The notes: generated from the sequence alone by a model not told the origin. Shown: positions 16,238-25,739, counted from the stretch's first letter. The stretch: DNA of 63,376 nt from Streptomyces sp. NRRL WC-3618 (GCF_001280005.1 NZ_LGDW01000314.1:1-63376); one strand, 5' to 3'. Made by a program: numbers and translations.

Positions 16238-16693
16238 GTGAGCCTCGTGACTGCCTTTCCCGATGCCGAAGTTCCGGGGCGTTATGGCCCCTCCGCCACC
16301 ACCGAGGCCGACCCTCGCGATGTGGGGCGGGTGCGTACGGAGTACTCGCCCGCCCACGACGGGGATCCCGATCCCGGGGAGATCGTGTGGACCTGGGTGC
16401 CGTTCGAGGAGAACGACGGGAGGGGGAAAGACCGGCCCCTGCTGGTTGTCGCACGCGAGGCCGGAGGGACTTTCCTCGCCGTTCAGCTGTCCAGCAAGCG
16501 GCACGACGGGGATCGGGAGTGGGTGCCGATCGGGAGCGGACCGTGGGACCGGACCGGACGCGACTCGTGGGTGGATGTGGACCGGGTCCTGCGGCTGTTC
16601 GAGGACGGGATGCGGCGCGAGGCCTGTGCGCTGGACCGGATGCGGTTCAACGCCGTCGTACGGCGGCTGCGTGAGCGGTACGGGTGGGAGTGA
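16238..16693 (+). CDS. PemK/MazF-like protein
   Basis: A 151-residue protein. After an N-terminal stretch of about 48 residues, GEIVWTWVPFEENDGRGKDR, then PLLVVAREAGGTFLAVQLSS follows the PemK/MazF core (G-D/E-I-V-W ... G-K-x-R-P-x-L-V-V). The later strand WVPIGSGPWDRTGRDSWVDV and helix RMRFNAVVRRLRERYG complete the small barrel. No antitoxin gene is next to it, and the N-terminal extension is unusual, so it may be a housekeeping RNA-binding or nuclease relative rather than a toxin. The GTG at 16238 is a best guess; GTG 16199 and 16247 are also in frame. Confidence 0.7.
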   Translation: MSLVTAFPDAEVPGRYGPSATTEADPRDVGRVRTEYSPAHDGDPDPGEIVWTWVPFEENDGRGKDRPLLVVAREAGGTFLAVQLSSKRHDGDREWVPIGSGPWDRTGRDSWVDVDRVLRLFEDGMRREACALDRMRFNAVVRRLRERYGWE

Positions 16694-16721
16694 GTCTTCG
16701 GACTGGCCTTTGAGGCTTGGC

Positions 16722-16753
16722 GGGCGGCCGGTGTCTTCGGACACCGGCCGCCC
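16722..16753. terminator. UUCG-loop terminator
   Basis: A perfect 14-base stem (GGGCGGCCGGTGTC / GACACCGGCCGCCC) is closed by a TTCG tetraloop between the convergent PemK-like and GH95 genes. Confidence 0.92.
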
Positions 16754-16771
16754 GGCCGTCCGCCCTCCGCC

Positions 16772-19669
16772 TCACACTCCCACGGGCTGCCATTCCTGGC
16801 CGGCGTCGCCGCTGACCGGCCCCTGGACGAGCTTCGCGCCGTCGGCCGTGGAGCCGCCCTGGACGTCCACGCACAGCCCGCTCTTCACGTTGACGAGCCG
16901 GTAGTGGCCGCTGGTGGCGGCGGGAACGAGCTTCCACCACTGGTTGGTGCTGTCGGTGTCCGAGTACTGGTCCAGGGCGGTGCCCGAGCTGGTGGAGGAA
17001 CCCGGATTGTCCAGCATCTTGCCGCTTCTGACGTTGCACAGACGGTAGGAGCCGTCGTAATCGGGCAGCAGGTTCCACTGCTGGTTGGTGCTGCCGACCC
17101 AGGGGTACTGGATGACGGCACCGCCGTTGGCGGTCGATCCGCCCGAGACGTCCATGACCTTGCCGCTCTTACGGTTGACCAGCTTGAAGCCGCCGGTCAG
17201 CAGGCCGATCGTGATCGTGGTGCTCGTCCCGGCGGTCAACGACACCACGCGGGCGTGGTTGCCCAGGGCCGACGCGGTGACGGTGGCTCCGGTGCTGACG
17301 GACGTGATGCCGCGTCGGCAGATGAACGTGATGTCCTGGTCGATGTCCGAGGTGAGCCTGACGGTGGCGGTGCGGGCCGCGGTGTCCCAGGACAGCGACT
17401 GGACGGTGACGCGGTTGCGTCCGCGCACCCCCTTGATGGTGCCGGTGGCCAGTTGGTCCGGGAGCGCGGGGAGGATCTCCAGGACGCCGGGGCGGGTGTA
17501 GACGAGCGCTTCGCCGAGGATGCCGGGGACGGCGTTGGCGGCGTCGCAGTTGTAGATGTCCAGGTTGGGGTTGTGGGACGTCATCAGGGACCGCCACACC
17601 ATGTTCCGGCCGTAGATCTTCAGCAGGTTGCCGTAGACGCCGGGGCCGTCCTTGAGACGGGCGCGGGCCAGGGCCCGGTGCAGGCTGCCGTGGGCCGAGT
17701 AGTTCTGGTCACCGCGCTTGTCCAGGGCCTTGCGGGCGTACTTGACGAGGTCGGGCTTGTCCTCGGGGTTGATCTCGTGCAGCGGCCAGGCACCGTACAG
17801 GTGCTGGATGTGGCGGTGGTTGTAGCGGTCGGCCAGGCCCGGCCAGGACCATTCCGCGAGCGCGCCGTCGCCGTTGACCGTGTAGTCGGGCAGCTTGGCG
17901 AGCAGGGCCGTCCAGCGCGCCACACCCTGACCGCCGCCCTGTTCGAGGCCGAGGGTGTTCGCGGCGTCGATGGCGGCCTGCAGGGCGTGCCGGCCGGCCA
18001 TGATGTCGCCGGTCGCGTTGATGGAGAAGGCCTGGCCGGTGCTGGAGGGGGTGTTCTCCATGGAGTAGGAGGGGACGAAGACGGTCTTCCCGTTCGCGTC
18101 CTTGCGGGTGAGGAAGTCCTCGTAGAACAGGGCGAGTTCCATCAGGGCCGGGCCGAGCTTGTTCTTGAGGAAGGCGGCGTCACCGGTGACCTGGTAGTGC
18201 TCAAGGAGGGGGTAGAGCAGCCAGTCGGCGCCGCCGGTCCAGGCCTCGCCGGGGAAGCTGCCGTTGTCGAAGTGCAGCATGTGCCCGTGCTCGCCGTCGG
18301 TGCGGGACGGGGCGAGGAAGCCGCGGGCGCCGTAGAGATTCCTGGCGTTGTCGCGCCAGTCGGCGAGTTGGCCGAGGATCAGGTCGAAGTAGCCCTGCAT
18401 GGCGTCGCCGAGGTCGAGGATGTTGCCGCCGGCGACCTGGAGGTTGATGTTGGCGTCGGTGGTGATGTCGTCGGCCCAGGATCCGTTCCAGGTGCCGGTC
18501 CAGATGCCGGTCAGGCGCGGTGGAAGGACGCCCGAGGAGCTGACGAACAGGTAGCGGCCGGAGTCGTACATCCGCTCCAGCAGGGCGATGTCGACGGCCG
18601 AGGCGTTGTTCTTCTGGCGGGCGACGAGTTCACTGGTGGGCAGTTGACGGTCGGCGGTGGGGACGTTCAGGTCGAGGGTGGAACGGTCGTACATCGCCTG
18701 GTGCGGCACCGTGTGGCGGCCGAGGAGCGTGGCGTAGTCGGCGGTGAGGGCGGCGAGGGCGGTCTGCAGCGGCTTCGCGTCCCAGGCGGTGGCGGTCTCG
18801 TACCGGCCGAGCTTGGTCAGCAGCAGCACCCTGGTGGCCCTGGCGACCACCAGGGTCTCCCCGGCGGCGGTCACCGAGGCGTTGGCGCCGGAGACGACGA
18901 CCCGGGTGACGCCTTCGTAGCCGTAGGCGCCGCCGGCGGGGTAGGTGCCGCGCAGGTTCAGGTAGCCGTCGCCGCCGGTGACCGTGGCGGTGGTGGCGTA
19001 CGAGACGCTGGTCGGCACGCCGTCGAGGGCGGTGTTGACGCTGAGGGTGGTGTCGACGGTGCGGCCGGTGGCGGGCAGCAGTTCGTGGACGATGACCTGG
19101 TCGGCGCGGGAGACGAAGACGTGCCGCTGCCAGGTGCCGTACTGGTCGGTCCAGGTGTGGGTGACCTCGCCGGTGCGGAAGTCGGTGATACGGGCGAAGT
19201 TGTTGACGGTGGTCATGCCCGGGGTGCTCAACCGGAGTTCGTAGCCCGGGTGGAAGGTCTGCGTCCACTTGAGCGACCAGCCGTTGTCGAACGTCGACGC
19301 GGCTCCGGAGTAGTCGCCTGCGAGCGCCTTGTCCCGGGCGGCTTCGAGCTTGCCGGAGATCACGGGGGGCATGACGTTGCGGGTGCCGTTGGGCAGCACG
19401 AACCGGTGGTGGTTGACGATCATCTTTTCGAGGGTCGGCGCGCCGTAGTAGACGGCGCCGTACTCGCCGTTGCCGCTCAGGAAGCCGTCGGTCCAGGTCG
19501 AGGCGGTGGCGTTGTCCCAGATGCCCCGGGCCGGGAGCGTGACCTGAGGCGGCACGGCCGCGGCGGCGCTGTCGGCGTACCCAAGACCGGGCAGCGCCGC
19601 GGCGCCGACGGCGAGGGCGGTGGCCGTGAGGAAGCGGCGCCGGTTGAGGGGGCCGTCGGGCAGTTCCAT
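16772..19669 (-). CDS. Secreted GH95 alpha-L-fucosidase-like enzyme with ricin-type lectin domain
   Basis: A 965-residue exported enzyme with a Tat signal (NRRRFLTATALAVGAAALPG). The N-terminal GH95 sandwich begins RGIWDNATASTWTDGFLSGN; the alpha/alpha barrel carries DANINLQVAGGN, where the two Asn around residue 407 correspond to the catalytic-site asparagines of GH95, and SMENTPSSTG with a glutamate at about 538 as likely acid. The C-terminal 130 residues are a ricin B-type trefoil (QYPWVGSTNQQWNL, TDSTNQWWKLVP, GDAGQEWQPVGV). Action on terminal fucose or L-galactose residues is likely. ATG 19669 has GGAG upstream. Some usual barrel motifs after HLYGAWPLHEI are divergent. Confidence 0.88.
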   Translation of the reverse strand: MELPDGPLNRRRFLTATALAVGAAALPGLGYADSAAAAVPPQVTLPARGIWDNATASTWTDGFLSGNGEYGAVYYGAPTLEKMIVNHHRFVLPNGTRNVMPPVISGKLEAARDKALAGDYSGAASTFDNGWSLKWTQTFHPGYELRLSTPGMTTVNNFARITDFRTGEVTHTWTDQYGTWQRHVFVSRADQVIVHELLPATGRTVDTTLSVNTALDGVPTSVSYATTATVTGGDGYLNLRGTYPAGGAYGYEGVTRVVVSGANASVTAAGETLVVARATRVLLLTKLGRYETATAWDAKPLQTALAALTADYATLLGRHTVPHQAMYDRSTLDLNVPTADRQLPTSELVARQKNNASAVDIALLERMYDSGRYLFVSSSGVLPPRLTGIWTGTWNGSWADDITTDANINLQVAGGNILDLGDAMQGYFDLILGQLADWRDNARNLYGARGFLAPSRTDGEHGHMLHFDNGSFPGEAWTGGADWLLYPLLEHYQVTGDAAFLKNKLGPALMELALFYEDFLTRKDANGKTVFVPSYSMENTPSSTGQAFSINATGDIMAGRHALQAAIDAANTLGLEQGGGQGVARWTALLAKLPDYTVNGDGALAEWSWPGLADRYNHRHIQHLYGAWPLHEINPEDKPDLVKYARKALDKRGDQNYSAHGSLHRALARARLKDGPGVYGNLLKIYGRNMVWRSLMTSHNPNLDIYNCDAANAVPGILGEALVYTRPGVLEILPALPDQLATGTIKGVRGRNRVTVQSLSWDTAARTATVRLTSDIDQDITFICRRGITSVSTGATVTASALGNHARVVSLTAGTSTTITIGLLTGGFKLVNRKSGKVMDVSGGSTANGGAVIQYPWVGSTNQQWNLLPDYDGSYRLCNVRSGKMLDNPGSSTSSGTALDQYSDTDSTNQWWKLVPAATSGHYRLVNVKSGLCVDVQGGSTADGAKLVQGPVSGDAGQEWQPVGV

Positions 19670-20275
19670 GATGCGGACTCCGTTGTCTGAACTGTGGGCT
19701 CGACTCGGCTCTGAGTGGAGACAGCGGAGTGCCGGACGGTCACGCCGCCCGGGCGGCGCACCGTTACACCCCTCCGAGACATTGGACGAATTAAGAAGGA
19801 TCAACGGGCCGCCGTCTAGAGGTGCGGCAGATTTTAGCGACAAGCGGCGCCATCGCAGCCGCGCGACCAGTTCCCCTATGGGTAGACATGGGATGAACTT
19901 CGGAATGGTCGTTCGGTGAGGCGGACGACGCCGAGGGGAATGCAGGACCGCCACGGGACGGGCGAGGGCGCGCAGGCGCGGTCATGGCGCCACCCCCGTG
20001 TGCGCCATGACCGTGCCCGGTGCTCGTCCCCCCGCCGGCTCCCCCGCAGTGCCCCCGCACGCATCGTGGGTGATGCTGGACGGGCGGTGCAACAGGATTT
20101 CCCGGGTACGCGAACGGTCTGGAAACTCCATGGAAACGTAGATCCATCGTCCCGAAAGCACCCATGCGCACCCTTGTGCGATTCGATGCGAGGGGTTTGG
20201 GTGGGACGAGCGATGCCTGTCCGGCCTACCCGACGCCGGGCCGGCGGCATGCTGGAATCTCAGGAGGAAACCGAC
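19670..20275. other. Divergent promoter region of GH95 and egtA, no gene seen
   Basis: About 600 bases between divergent genes. The stretch around 19780-19860 is comparatively AT-rich (GACGAATTAAGAAGGATC) and is a probable promoter area for GH95. A near-palindrome GGAAACTCCATGGAAAC lies at about 20127. Apparent open frames here have no family resemblance and no ribosome sites. Confidence 0.55.
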
Positions 20276-21592
20276 ATGTCCGATTCGGTGAGTGACTGTT
20301 CGACACCACGCACCGCCCTGTCCGAGGCCGAGGTCGAGGCCCTGGTCCGGGGTATCTGTTTCAAGACGGGACCGCCCCGCACCCTCGGTGTCGAGGTGGA
20401 ATGGCTCGTCCACGAGCTGCGGCGCCCCCAGCTCCCCGTGACACCCGAACGGCTCGAAGCGGCCTACGCCGCACTGCGGACCCTGCCTCTCAGGTCGGCG
20501 CTCACCGTCGAACCGGGCGGTCAGCTGGAGCTCAGCTCCGCTCCCGCCGGCTCCCTGATGGAGTGCATCGGGTCCGTCTCCGCCGACCTGGACGCCGTCC
20601 GCGCGGTACTGCGCGAGGACGGTCTCGGTCTCGTCGGCCTCGGCCAGGACCCCTGGCACTCGCCCCGCCGTTTCCTGCACGAGCCCCGTTACGACGCCCT
20701 GGAACAGTGCCTCGACCTCACCGGTCCGGCCGGCCGCGCCATGATGTGCACCTCGGCCTCCGTGCAGGTGTGTCTCGACGCCGGCCACGAGGAGCCGGGC
20801 CCCCTCGGCCACGGACGGCGCTGGTGGCTCGCGAACCAGCTCGGCCCGGTCCTCGTGGCCGCCTTCGCCAACTCCCCGCTCGCCGAGCAGGGCCCCACCG
20901 GCTGGCGTTCCACCCGGCAGGTGCTGTGGATGGAGATCGGCGCCGGGAGGGCGGGGGCACCGCCGCTGGACGCCGACCCGCGCCAGGCGTGGGCGCGGCA
21001 TGTGCTCGACGCCCCGGTGATGTGCGTACGCCGGGACAGCGGGCCGTGGTACGTCCCGGAGGACGGGCTGACGTTCCGGGAGTGGGTGCGGACCGGGGTT
21101 CCCCGACCGCCGACGCGGGAGGATCTCGACTACCACCTGACCACCCTGTTTCCGCCGGTCCGGCCGCGCGGCCATCTCGAGCTGCGCATGATCGACGCCC
21201 AGCCCGGCGACGACGGCTGGATCGTCCCGCTCGCCGTCACGGCCGCCCTCTTCGACGACCCCGAGGCCACCGAACGGGCCTATCGGGCGGTCAAGCCGCT
21301 CGCCGAACGCGCCCTGTCGCAGCCCGCGCCGAACAATCCGCTGTGGGCCGACGCGGCCCGTCACGGCCTGGCGGACCCGGAGCTGCGGGAGGTGGCCCTC
21401 GTCTGCTTCTCGGCCGCGCTCGACGCGCTGCCCCGGCTCGGCGCGAGCCAGGAGGTCCTCGACGCCGTCTCCGCGTACGTCGATCGCTATGTCCTCCAAG
21501 GCCGTTGCCCCGCCGACGACCTGCTCGACCAGCTGCGCGGCACGGACCTGCTCGCGCACGGGACCTCGTACGGGAAGGACCTCAGGACATGA
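20276..21592 (+). CDS. egtA: Ergothioneine biosynthesis glutamate-cysteine ligase EgtA
   Basis: A 438-residue ATP-dependent ligase that makes gamma-glutamylcysteine, the thiol donor for ergothioneine in actinobacteria. Family signatures are TLGVEVEWLVHE (metal and glutamate site), EPGGQLELSSAPAGSL, MMCTSASVQVCLDAG and RPRGHLELRMIDAQPGDDGW. The AGGAGG at 20262-20267 fixes the ATG at 20276. It is the first gene of a four-gene operon, and its TGA overlaps the next ATG. The plant/actinobacterial-type GCS2 fold distinguishes it from mycothiol enzymes. Confidence 0.96.
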   Translation: MSDSVSDCSTPRTALSEAEVEALVRGICFKTGPPRTLGVEVEWLVHELRRPQLPVTPERLEAAYAALRTLPLRSALTVEPGGQLELSSAPAGSLMECIGSVSADLDAVRAVLREDGLGLVGLGQDPWHSPRRFLHEPRYDALEQCLDLTGPAGRAMMCTSASVQVCLDAGHEEPGPLGHGRRWWLANQLGPVLVAAFANSPLAEQGPTGWRSTRQVLWMEIGAGRAGAPPLDADPRQAWARHVLDAPVMCVRRDSGPWYVPEDGLTFREWVRTGVPRPPTREDLDYHLTTLFPPVRPRGHLELRMIDAQPGDDGWIVPLAVTAALFDDPEATERAYRAVKPLAERALSQPAPNNPLWADAARHGLADPELREVALVCFSAALDALPRLGASQEVLDAVSAYVDRYVLQGRCPADDLLDQLRGTDLLAHGTSYGKDLRT

Positions 21593-22911
21593 CCGACCCC
21601 GCCCTGGATCCGGAGACGCTCCGGGAGCGCGCGCTCGCCGCGCTCACCACCGCGCGGGAGCGGACCGCGCTCCTCACCTCCGTGGAGGATCCCGAACTCA
21701 CGGCCCAGCACTCGCCGTTGATGTCCCCGCTGGTGTGGGACCTGGCCCATATCGGCAACCAGGAGGAGATGTGGCTGCTGCGTGCGGTCGCCGGGCGGGA
21801 GGCGATGCGGCCCGAGATCGACGGCCTGTACGACGCCTTCGAGCATTCGCGCGCGGAACGGCCCTCGCTTCCGCTGCTGCCGCCCGCCGAGGCCCGTAAG
21901 TACGCGGCGGAGGTGCGCGGCCGGGCCCTGGACGTGCTGGAGAGCGCCTCCTTCGAAGGTACGGGTACGCGCCTGACCGAGGCGGGGTTCGCCTTCGGGA
22001 TGATCGCCCAGCACGAACAGCAGCACGACGAGACGATGCTGATCACCCATCAGCTGCGGAAGGGGCCGGCGGTTCTGCACGCGCCCGACCCCGAGCCCGC
22101 TCCCCCGTTCACCGGTCCGGCCGAAGTGCTGGTCCCCGGTGGCCCGTTCACGATGGGCACCTCCACCGAGCCGTGGTCCCTGGACAACGAACGGCCCGCG
22201 CACCGGCGCGAGGTGGCGTCCTTCTTCATCGACACGACGCCGGTGACGAACGCCGCCTACCAGGCGTTCATCGCGGCCGGCGGCTACGACGACCCGCGCT
22301 GGTGGACGCCGGACGGCTGGGCGCACGTTCGCCAACACTCCCTGTACGCACCGCAGTTCTGGTTCCGGGACGGCGCCCAGTGGCTGCGGCGCCGGTTCGG
22401 GGTCACCGAGGTGGTGCCGCCCGACGAACCCGTCGTGCACGTGTGCTGGTACGAGGCGGACGCGTACGCCCGCTGGGCCGGGCGCCGGCTGCCCACGGAG
22501 GCGGAGTGGGAGAAGGCCGCCCGGCACGACCCGGCGACCGGTCGCTCGACGCGCTACCCGTGGGGCGACGCCGACCCCGGCCCCCAGCACGCCAACCTCG
22601 GTCAGCGGCATCTGCGGCCGGCGCCCGCCGGAAGTTATCCGGCGGGCGAATCACCGCTCGGCGTACGGCAGTTGATCGGTGACGTGTGGGAGTGGACGTC
22701 GAGCGACTTCGCGCCGTACCCGGGGTTCAGCATGTTCCCGTACAAGGAGTACTCGGAGGTGTTCTTCGGGCCCGAGTACAAGGTGCTGCGCGGGGGTTCG
22801 TTCGCCGTGGACGCGGTGGCCTGCCGGGGGACGTTCCGCAACTGGGACTATCCGATCCGGCGGCAGATCTTCTCCGGGTTCCGCACCGCCCGTACCCCGG
22901 AGGCAAGCTGA
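21589..22911 (+). CDS. egtB: Ergothioneine sulfoxide synthase EgtB
   Basis: A 440-residue non-haem iron enzyme that joins hercynine and gamma-glutamylcysteine with oxygen to give the sulfoxide. The N-terminal DinB-like bundle carries the three-histidine iron site, His54 in WDLAHIGNQEE and His142/His146 in AQHEQQHDETML. The C-terminal formylglycine-generating-like domain contains VPGGPFTMGTSTEPWSLDNE, RLPTEAEWEKAARHD, GDVWEWTSSDF and VLRGGSFAVDAVACRGTFRN. It overlaps egtA by four bases (ATGA) and ends where egtC begins, so translation is coupled. Confidence 0.97.
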   Translation: MTDPALDPETLRERALAALTTARERTALLTSVEDPELTAQHSPLMSPLVWDLAHIGNQEEMWLLRAVAGREAMRPEIDGLYDAFEHSRAERPSLPLLPPAEARKYAAEVRGRALDVLESASFEGTGTRLTEAGFAFGMIAQHEQQHDETMLITHQLRKGPAVLHAPDPEPAPPFTGPAEVLVPGGPFTMGTSTEPWSLDNERPAHRREVASFFIDTTPVTNAAYQAFIAAGGYDDPRWWTPDGWAHVRQHSLYAPQFWFRDGAQWLRRRFGVTEVVPPDEPVVHVCWYEADAYARWAGRRLPTEAEWEKAARHDPATGRSTRYPWGDADPGPQHANLGQRHLRPAPAGSYPAGESPLGVRQLIGDVWEWTSSDFAPYPGFSMFPYKEYSEVFFGPEYKVLRGGSFAVDAVACRGTFRNWDYPIRRQIFSGFRTARTPEAS

Positions 22912-23702
22912 TGTGCCGTCAACTTGCCTTCCTGGGGTCCCCGGAGGCGATCGGCGACGTGGTGGTGGAGCCGCCGCACGGGCTGTACCGCCAGTCCTGG
23001 GCACCCCGGCACCAGCGGTACGGGACCGTCAACGCCGATGGTTTCGGGGTCGGTTGGTACGCCGAGGGCGATCCGGTGCCGGCCCGCTACCGGCGTGCCG
23101 GGCCCGTCTGGGCGGACCAGTCCTTCGCCGACCTCGCCCGGGTCGTACGGACCACCGCGCTGCTCGCCGCAGTACGGGACGCGACACTGGCCGGCGCCGA
23201 CGCGGAGGCCGCCGCGGCGCCCTTCGCCGCCGGTGCCTGGCTGTTCGGGCACAACGGCGCGGTCAAGGGCTGGCCGGGATCCCTCGCACCCCTCGTACAG
23301 GCCCTGCCCGGTGAGGAGTTGCTGTCGATGGAGGCGCGCTCCGACTCGGCGTTCCTGTGGGCCCTGGTGCTGCACCGGCTGCACGCCGGTGACGACGTGG
23401 GCCGGGCGCTGGCCCGCACCGTCCTGGAGGTCGACGCGGCGGCCCCCGGCTCCCGCCTCAACCTGCTGCTCACCGACGGCACGACGATCGCGGCGACCAC
23501 CTGGGGCGACACCCTGTTCCAGCTGACCGGGCCGGGCCCCCGCATCGTGCTGGCGTCCGAACCGTACGACGACGATCCCCGCTGGCAGGAGATACCCGAC
23601 CGCACCCTCGTCATCGCGAGCCGCACCGAGGTCCGGCTCACCCCGCTCCAGGACATGAGCGACGACCTGGCATCCGCACCACCCGAGGAGCTTCGTACGT
23701 GA
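22911..23702 (+). CDS. egtC: Ergothioneine biosynthesis gamma-glutamyl hydrolase EgtC
   Basis: A 263-residue class II glutamine amidotransferase-fold hydrolase that removes glutamate from the sulfoxide intermediate. Met1 is followed by the nucleophile Cys2 (MCRQLAFLG), and later motifs [26 protein letters not shown] and [14 protein letters not shown] match the Ntn-hydrolase site. The ATG shares one base with the egtB stop (TGATG). It ends overlapping egtD. Confidence 0.97.
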   Translation: MCRQLAFLGSPEAIGDVVVEPPHGLYRQSWAPRHQRYGTVNADGFGVGWYAEGDPVPARYRRAGPVWADQSFADLARVVRTTALLAAVRDATLAGADAEAAAAPFAAGAWLFGHNGAVKGWPGSLAPLVQALPGEELLSMEARSDSAFLWALVLHRLHAGDDVGRALARTVLEVDAAAPGSRLNLLLTDGTTIAATTWGDTLFQLTGPGPRIVLASEPYDDDPRWQEIPDRTLVIASRTEVRLTPLQDMSDDLASAPPEELRT

Positions 23703-24661
23703 GTCCGTACCTGGTCACCCGCACCCTGCCCGAGGACGCCACGGAGGCCGCCCTGCGCGCCGACGTGCTCCACGGGCTCACCCGCACCCCCAAAACCCTG
23801 CCGCCGAAGTGGTTCTACGACGCCGTCGGCAGTGAACTCTTCGACGAGATCACCGAGTTGCCCGAGTACTACCCGACCCGGGCCGAACGCGAGATCCTGC
23901 TCGCCCGGGCCGGCGAGATCGCCGCCGCGACCGGCGCGCGCACACTGGTCGAGCTCGGCTCCGGCTCGTCGGAGAAGACACGGCATCTGCTGGACGCGCT
24001 GCCGGAGCTGGAGTCGTACGTCCCGGTCGACGTCAGTGAGAGCGCGCTGCGGCAGGCCGGTGAGGCGCTGGTCGCCGAGCGGCCGGGGCTCTCCGTACAC
24101 GCCCTGATCGCCGACTTCACCGGCGGTCTGGCACTGCCGGGCACGCCCGGGCCCCGGCTGATGGCGTTCCTCGGCGGCACGATCGGCAATCTGCTGCCGC
24201 CCGAGCGGGCCGCGTTCCTGTCGTCGGTGCGTTCCCTGCTGTCGCCCGGCGACGCGCTGCTGCTCGGCACGGACCTGGTCAAGGACGAGTCGGTGCTGGT
24301 CCCGGCGTACGACGACGCGGCGGGTGTGACGGCCGCGTTCAACAAGAACGTGCTGACCGTCGTCAACCGCGAACTCGGCGCCGACTTCGACCCCGACGCC
24401 TTCGAGCATGTGGCGCTGTGGGACGCCGACAACGAGTGGATCGAGATGCGGCTGCGGTCGCTCGCCGAACAGACCGTGAAGGTCCCCGCGCTCGACCTCG
24501 CCGTGGACTTCGCGGCGGGCGAGGAGATGCGCACGGAGGTGTCGGCGAAGTTCCGGAAGGAGGGTGTGGGCGCCGAACTGTCCGCCGCCGGGCTGGAGCC
24601 GATCCGGTGGTGGACGGACGAGCAGGGCCGTTTCGCCCTTTCGCTGAGCGTCGCGCGTTAG
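23699..24661 (+). CDS. egtD: L-histidine N-alpha-methyltransferase EgtD
   Basis: A 320-residue SAM-dependent enzyme that trimethylates histidine to hercynine, the first step of ergothioneine synthesis. Motifs are [19 protein letters not shown], the SAM loop [33 protein letters not shown] and [13 protein letters not shown]; the [16 protein letters not shown] region binds histidine. It starts with GTG in a four-base overlap with egtC (GTGA). No egtE (lyase) gene follows, as in other actinobacteria where it is encoded elsewhere or absent. Confidence 0.97.
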   Translation: MSPYLVTRTLPEDATEAALRADVLHGLTRTPKTLPPKWFYDAVGSELFDEITELPEYYPTRAEREILLARAGEIAAATGARTLVELGSGSSEKTRHLLDALPELESYVPVDVSESALRQAGEALVAERPGLSVHALIADFTGGLALPGTPGPRLMAFLGGTIGNLLPPERAAFLSSVRSLLSPGDALLLGTDLVKDESVLVPAYDDAAGVTAAFNKNVLTVVNRELGADFDPDAFEHVALWDADNEWIEMRLRSLAEQTVKVPALDLAVDFAAGEEMRTEVSAKFRKEGVGAELSAAGLEPIRWWTDEQGRFALSLSVAR

Positions 24662-24758
24662 CGACACCTCGCGAACCACCGTCACATGGGGCACGGTGGA
24701 ATGTGGAATGCCGTCAGGAAGGCCCAGCACTTCCCGTACCGCGAAGAGGAGCACCCGC

Positions 24759-24974
24759 ATGTCGAACCACACCTATCGGGTCACCGAGATCGTCGGCACC
24801 TCGCACGAAGGCGTCGACCAGGCCGTCCGCAACGGCATCAGCCGGGCCTCGCAGACCCTGCGCAACCTGGACTGGTTCGAGATCACGCAGGTCAGGGGTC
24901 AGATCGTGGACGGGCAGATCGAGCACTACCAGGTCGGCCTGAAGGTCGGTTTCCGGCTGGAGGACGGCGAGTAA
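24759..24974 (+). CDS. Dodecin
   Basis: A 71-residue flavin-storage protein. The sequence YRVTEIVGTSHEGVDQAVRN, then ISRASQTLRNLDWFEITQVR and a final YQVGLKVGFRLEDGE fits dodecin over its whole length, including the flavin-stacking tryptophan in LDWFE. Dodecins assemble as hollow dodecamers that bind riboflavin, FMN or CoA. AGAGGA lies upstream of ATG 24759. It lies 97 bases after egtD on the same strand and may be cotranscribed, though a separate promoter is possible. Confidence 0.95.
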   Translation: MSNHTYRVTEIVGTSHEGVDQAVRNGISRASQTLRNLDWFEITQVRGQIVDGQIEHYQVGLKVGFRLEDGE

Positions 24975-25018
24975 CCCCACCAGGGCTCACACCTGGGCCC
25001 GCACCCGGGCCCGCTCGC

Positions 25019-25528
25019 TCAGGTCCGGCCCTCGGCCTCCTGCGCCTCCTTCAGGGCACTCGCCTCGGCCGCCCAGCGGGCCCGTACGACCCTGAAGCCG
25101 GCCCGTTCCGCGTCCTGGCAGACGAGTTCGTCGTCGTCCACCAGGACGCGGATCTCGCGGCTCTGGGCCAGTCGGCGCAGGGTCTCCAGTTTGGTGCTGC
25201 GAGCGGGTCTGCGGTCGTCGTCGCGTCGCATCCAGATACGGCCCTCGGGCAGTCCGTACGCGGCGAGCCAGGCGACCGTGTCCCGGCGGTGGCGTTCGGG
25301 CCGTCCGGTGAGGTAGACGACCTCGCACTCCTTCGCGCTCTCCAGCGCCAGTGCGACGCCCTCGGTGAGCGGCGGGTCGTGCGGCGCGGCGGCGAAGAAG
25401 GCCGCCCAGTCGCGCGGCCTGCGCTCCAGGAACCGCTGCCGGTGCGCGGTGTCGGCGAGCGTGTTGTCGAGGTCGAACACGGCGAGCGGTCTGCCGCTCC
25501 TCGGGCTGCTGTTCTGCGTCACGGTCAC
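25019..25528 (-). CDS. HAD-family phosphatase (polynucleotide kinase 3'-phosphatase-like)
   Basis: A 169-residue haloacid dehalogenase-fold enzyme. The nucleophile motif is LAVFDLDNTLADTAHRQRFL (Asp-x-Asp-x-Thr), motif II is VVYLTGRPERHRRDTVAWL and the acidic motif is IRVLVDDDELVCQDAE. The ACC after TGRPERHR resembles the phosphatase domain of T4 polynucleotide kinase and related nucleotidases. Substrate unknown. It is convergent with dodecin. The start is GTG 25528; a nearby in-frame alternative cannot be excluded. Confidence 0.85.
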   Translation of the reverse strand: MTVTQNSSPRSGRPLAVFDLDNTLADTAHRQRFLERRPRDWAAFFAAAPHDPPLTEGVALALESAKECEVVYLTGRPERHRRDTVAWLAAYGLPEGRIWMRRDDDRRPARSTKLETLRRLAQSREIRVLVDDDELVCQDAERAGFRVVRARWAAEASALKEAQEAEGRT

Positions 25529-25710
25529 CGACCTTAGGGCCTCACCCGGCGGCCGTCACGGGCGGGCGTCGCGCGGACGGTTGGCCGCCCGCGGTCCCCA
25601 ACTTCCTTTCCGCACGCCGGAGTACGAACATCGGCGCCCGCTTCGAGGCGATCTGCGAAGACATCTCGGGAGACATCTGCGGTCAACCGCAATTTGATCT
25701 GCCGGAAACA

Positions 25711-25739
25711 TTGACTCACTCGCATCCCCTACCTATCTT
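25711..25739 (+). promoter_or_regulatory. Promoter of the second GH43 gene
   Basis: TTGACT (25711-25716) and TATCTT (25734-25739) are separated by 17 bases, 77 bases before the GTG start. It is one of the clearest primary-sigma promoters in the window. Direct repeats containing AGACATCT lie just upstream (about 25656-25680). Confidence 0.8.

Noticed and set aside
16904..19690. Open frame of 928 codons on the plus strand
   Set aside because: It is the antisense shadow of the GH95 gene and has a Gly/Val/Asp-rich composition without domains.
19791..20250. Minus-strand frames in the GH95/egtA gap
   Set aside because: They lack ribosome sites and domains and lie where divergent promoters are expected.
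24996..25013. Hairpin GGGCCCG-CACC-CGGGCCC as a terminator
   Set aside because: The stem is only seven bases and made of a self-complementary GGGCCC, so it may be chance in this base composition.
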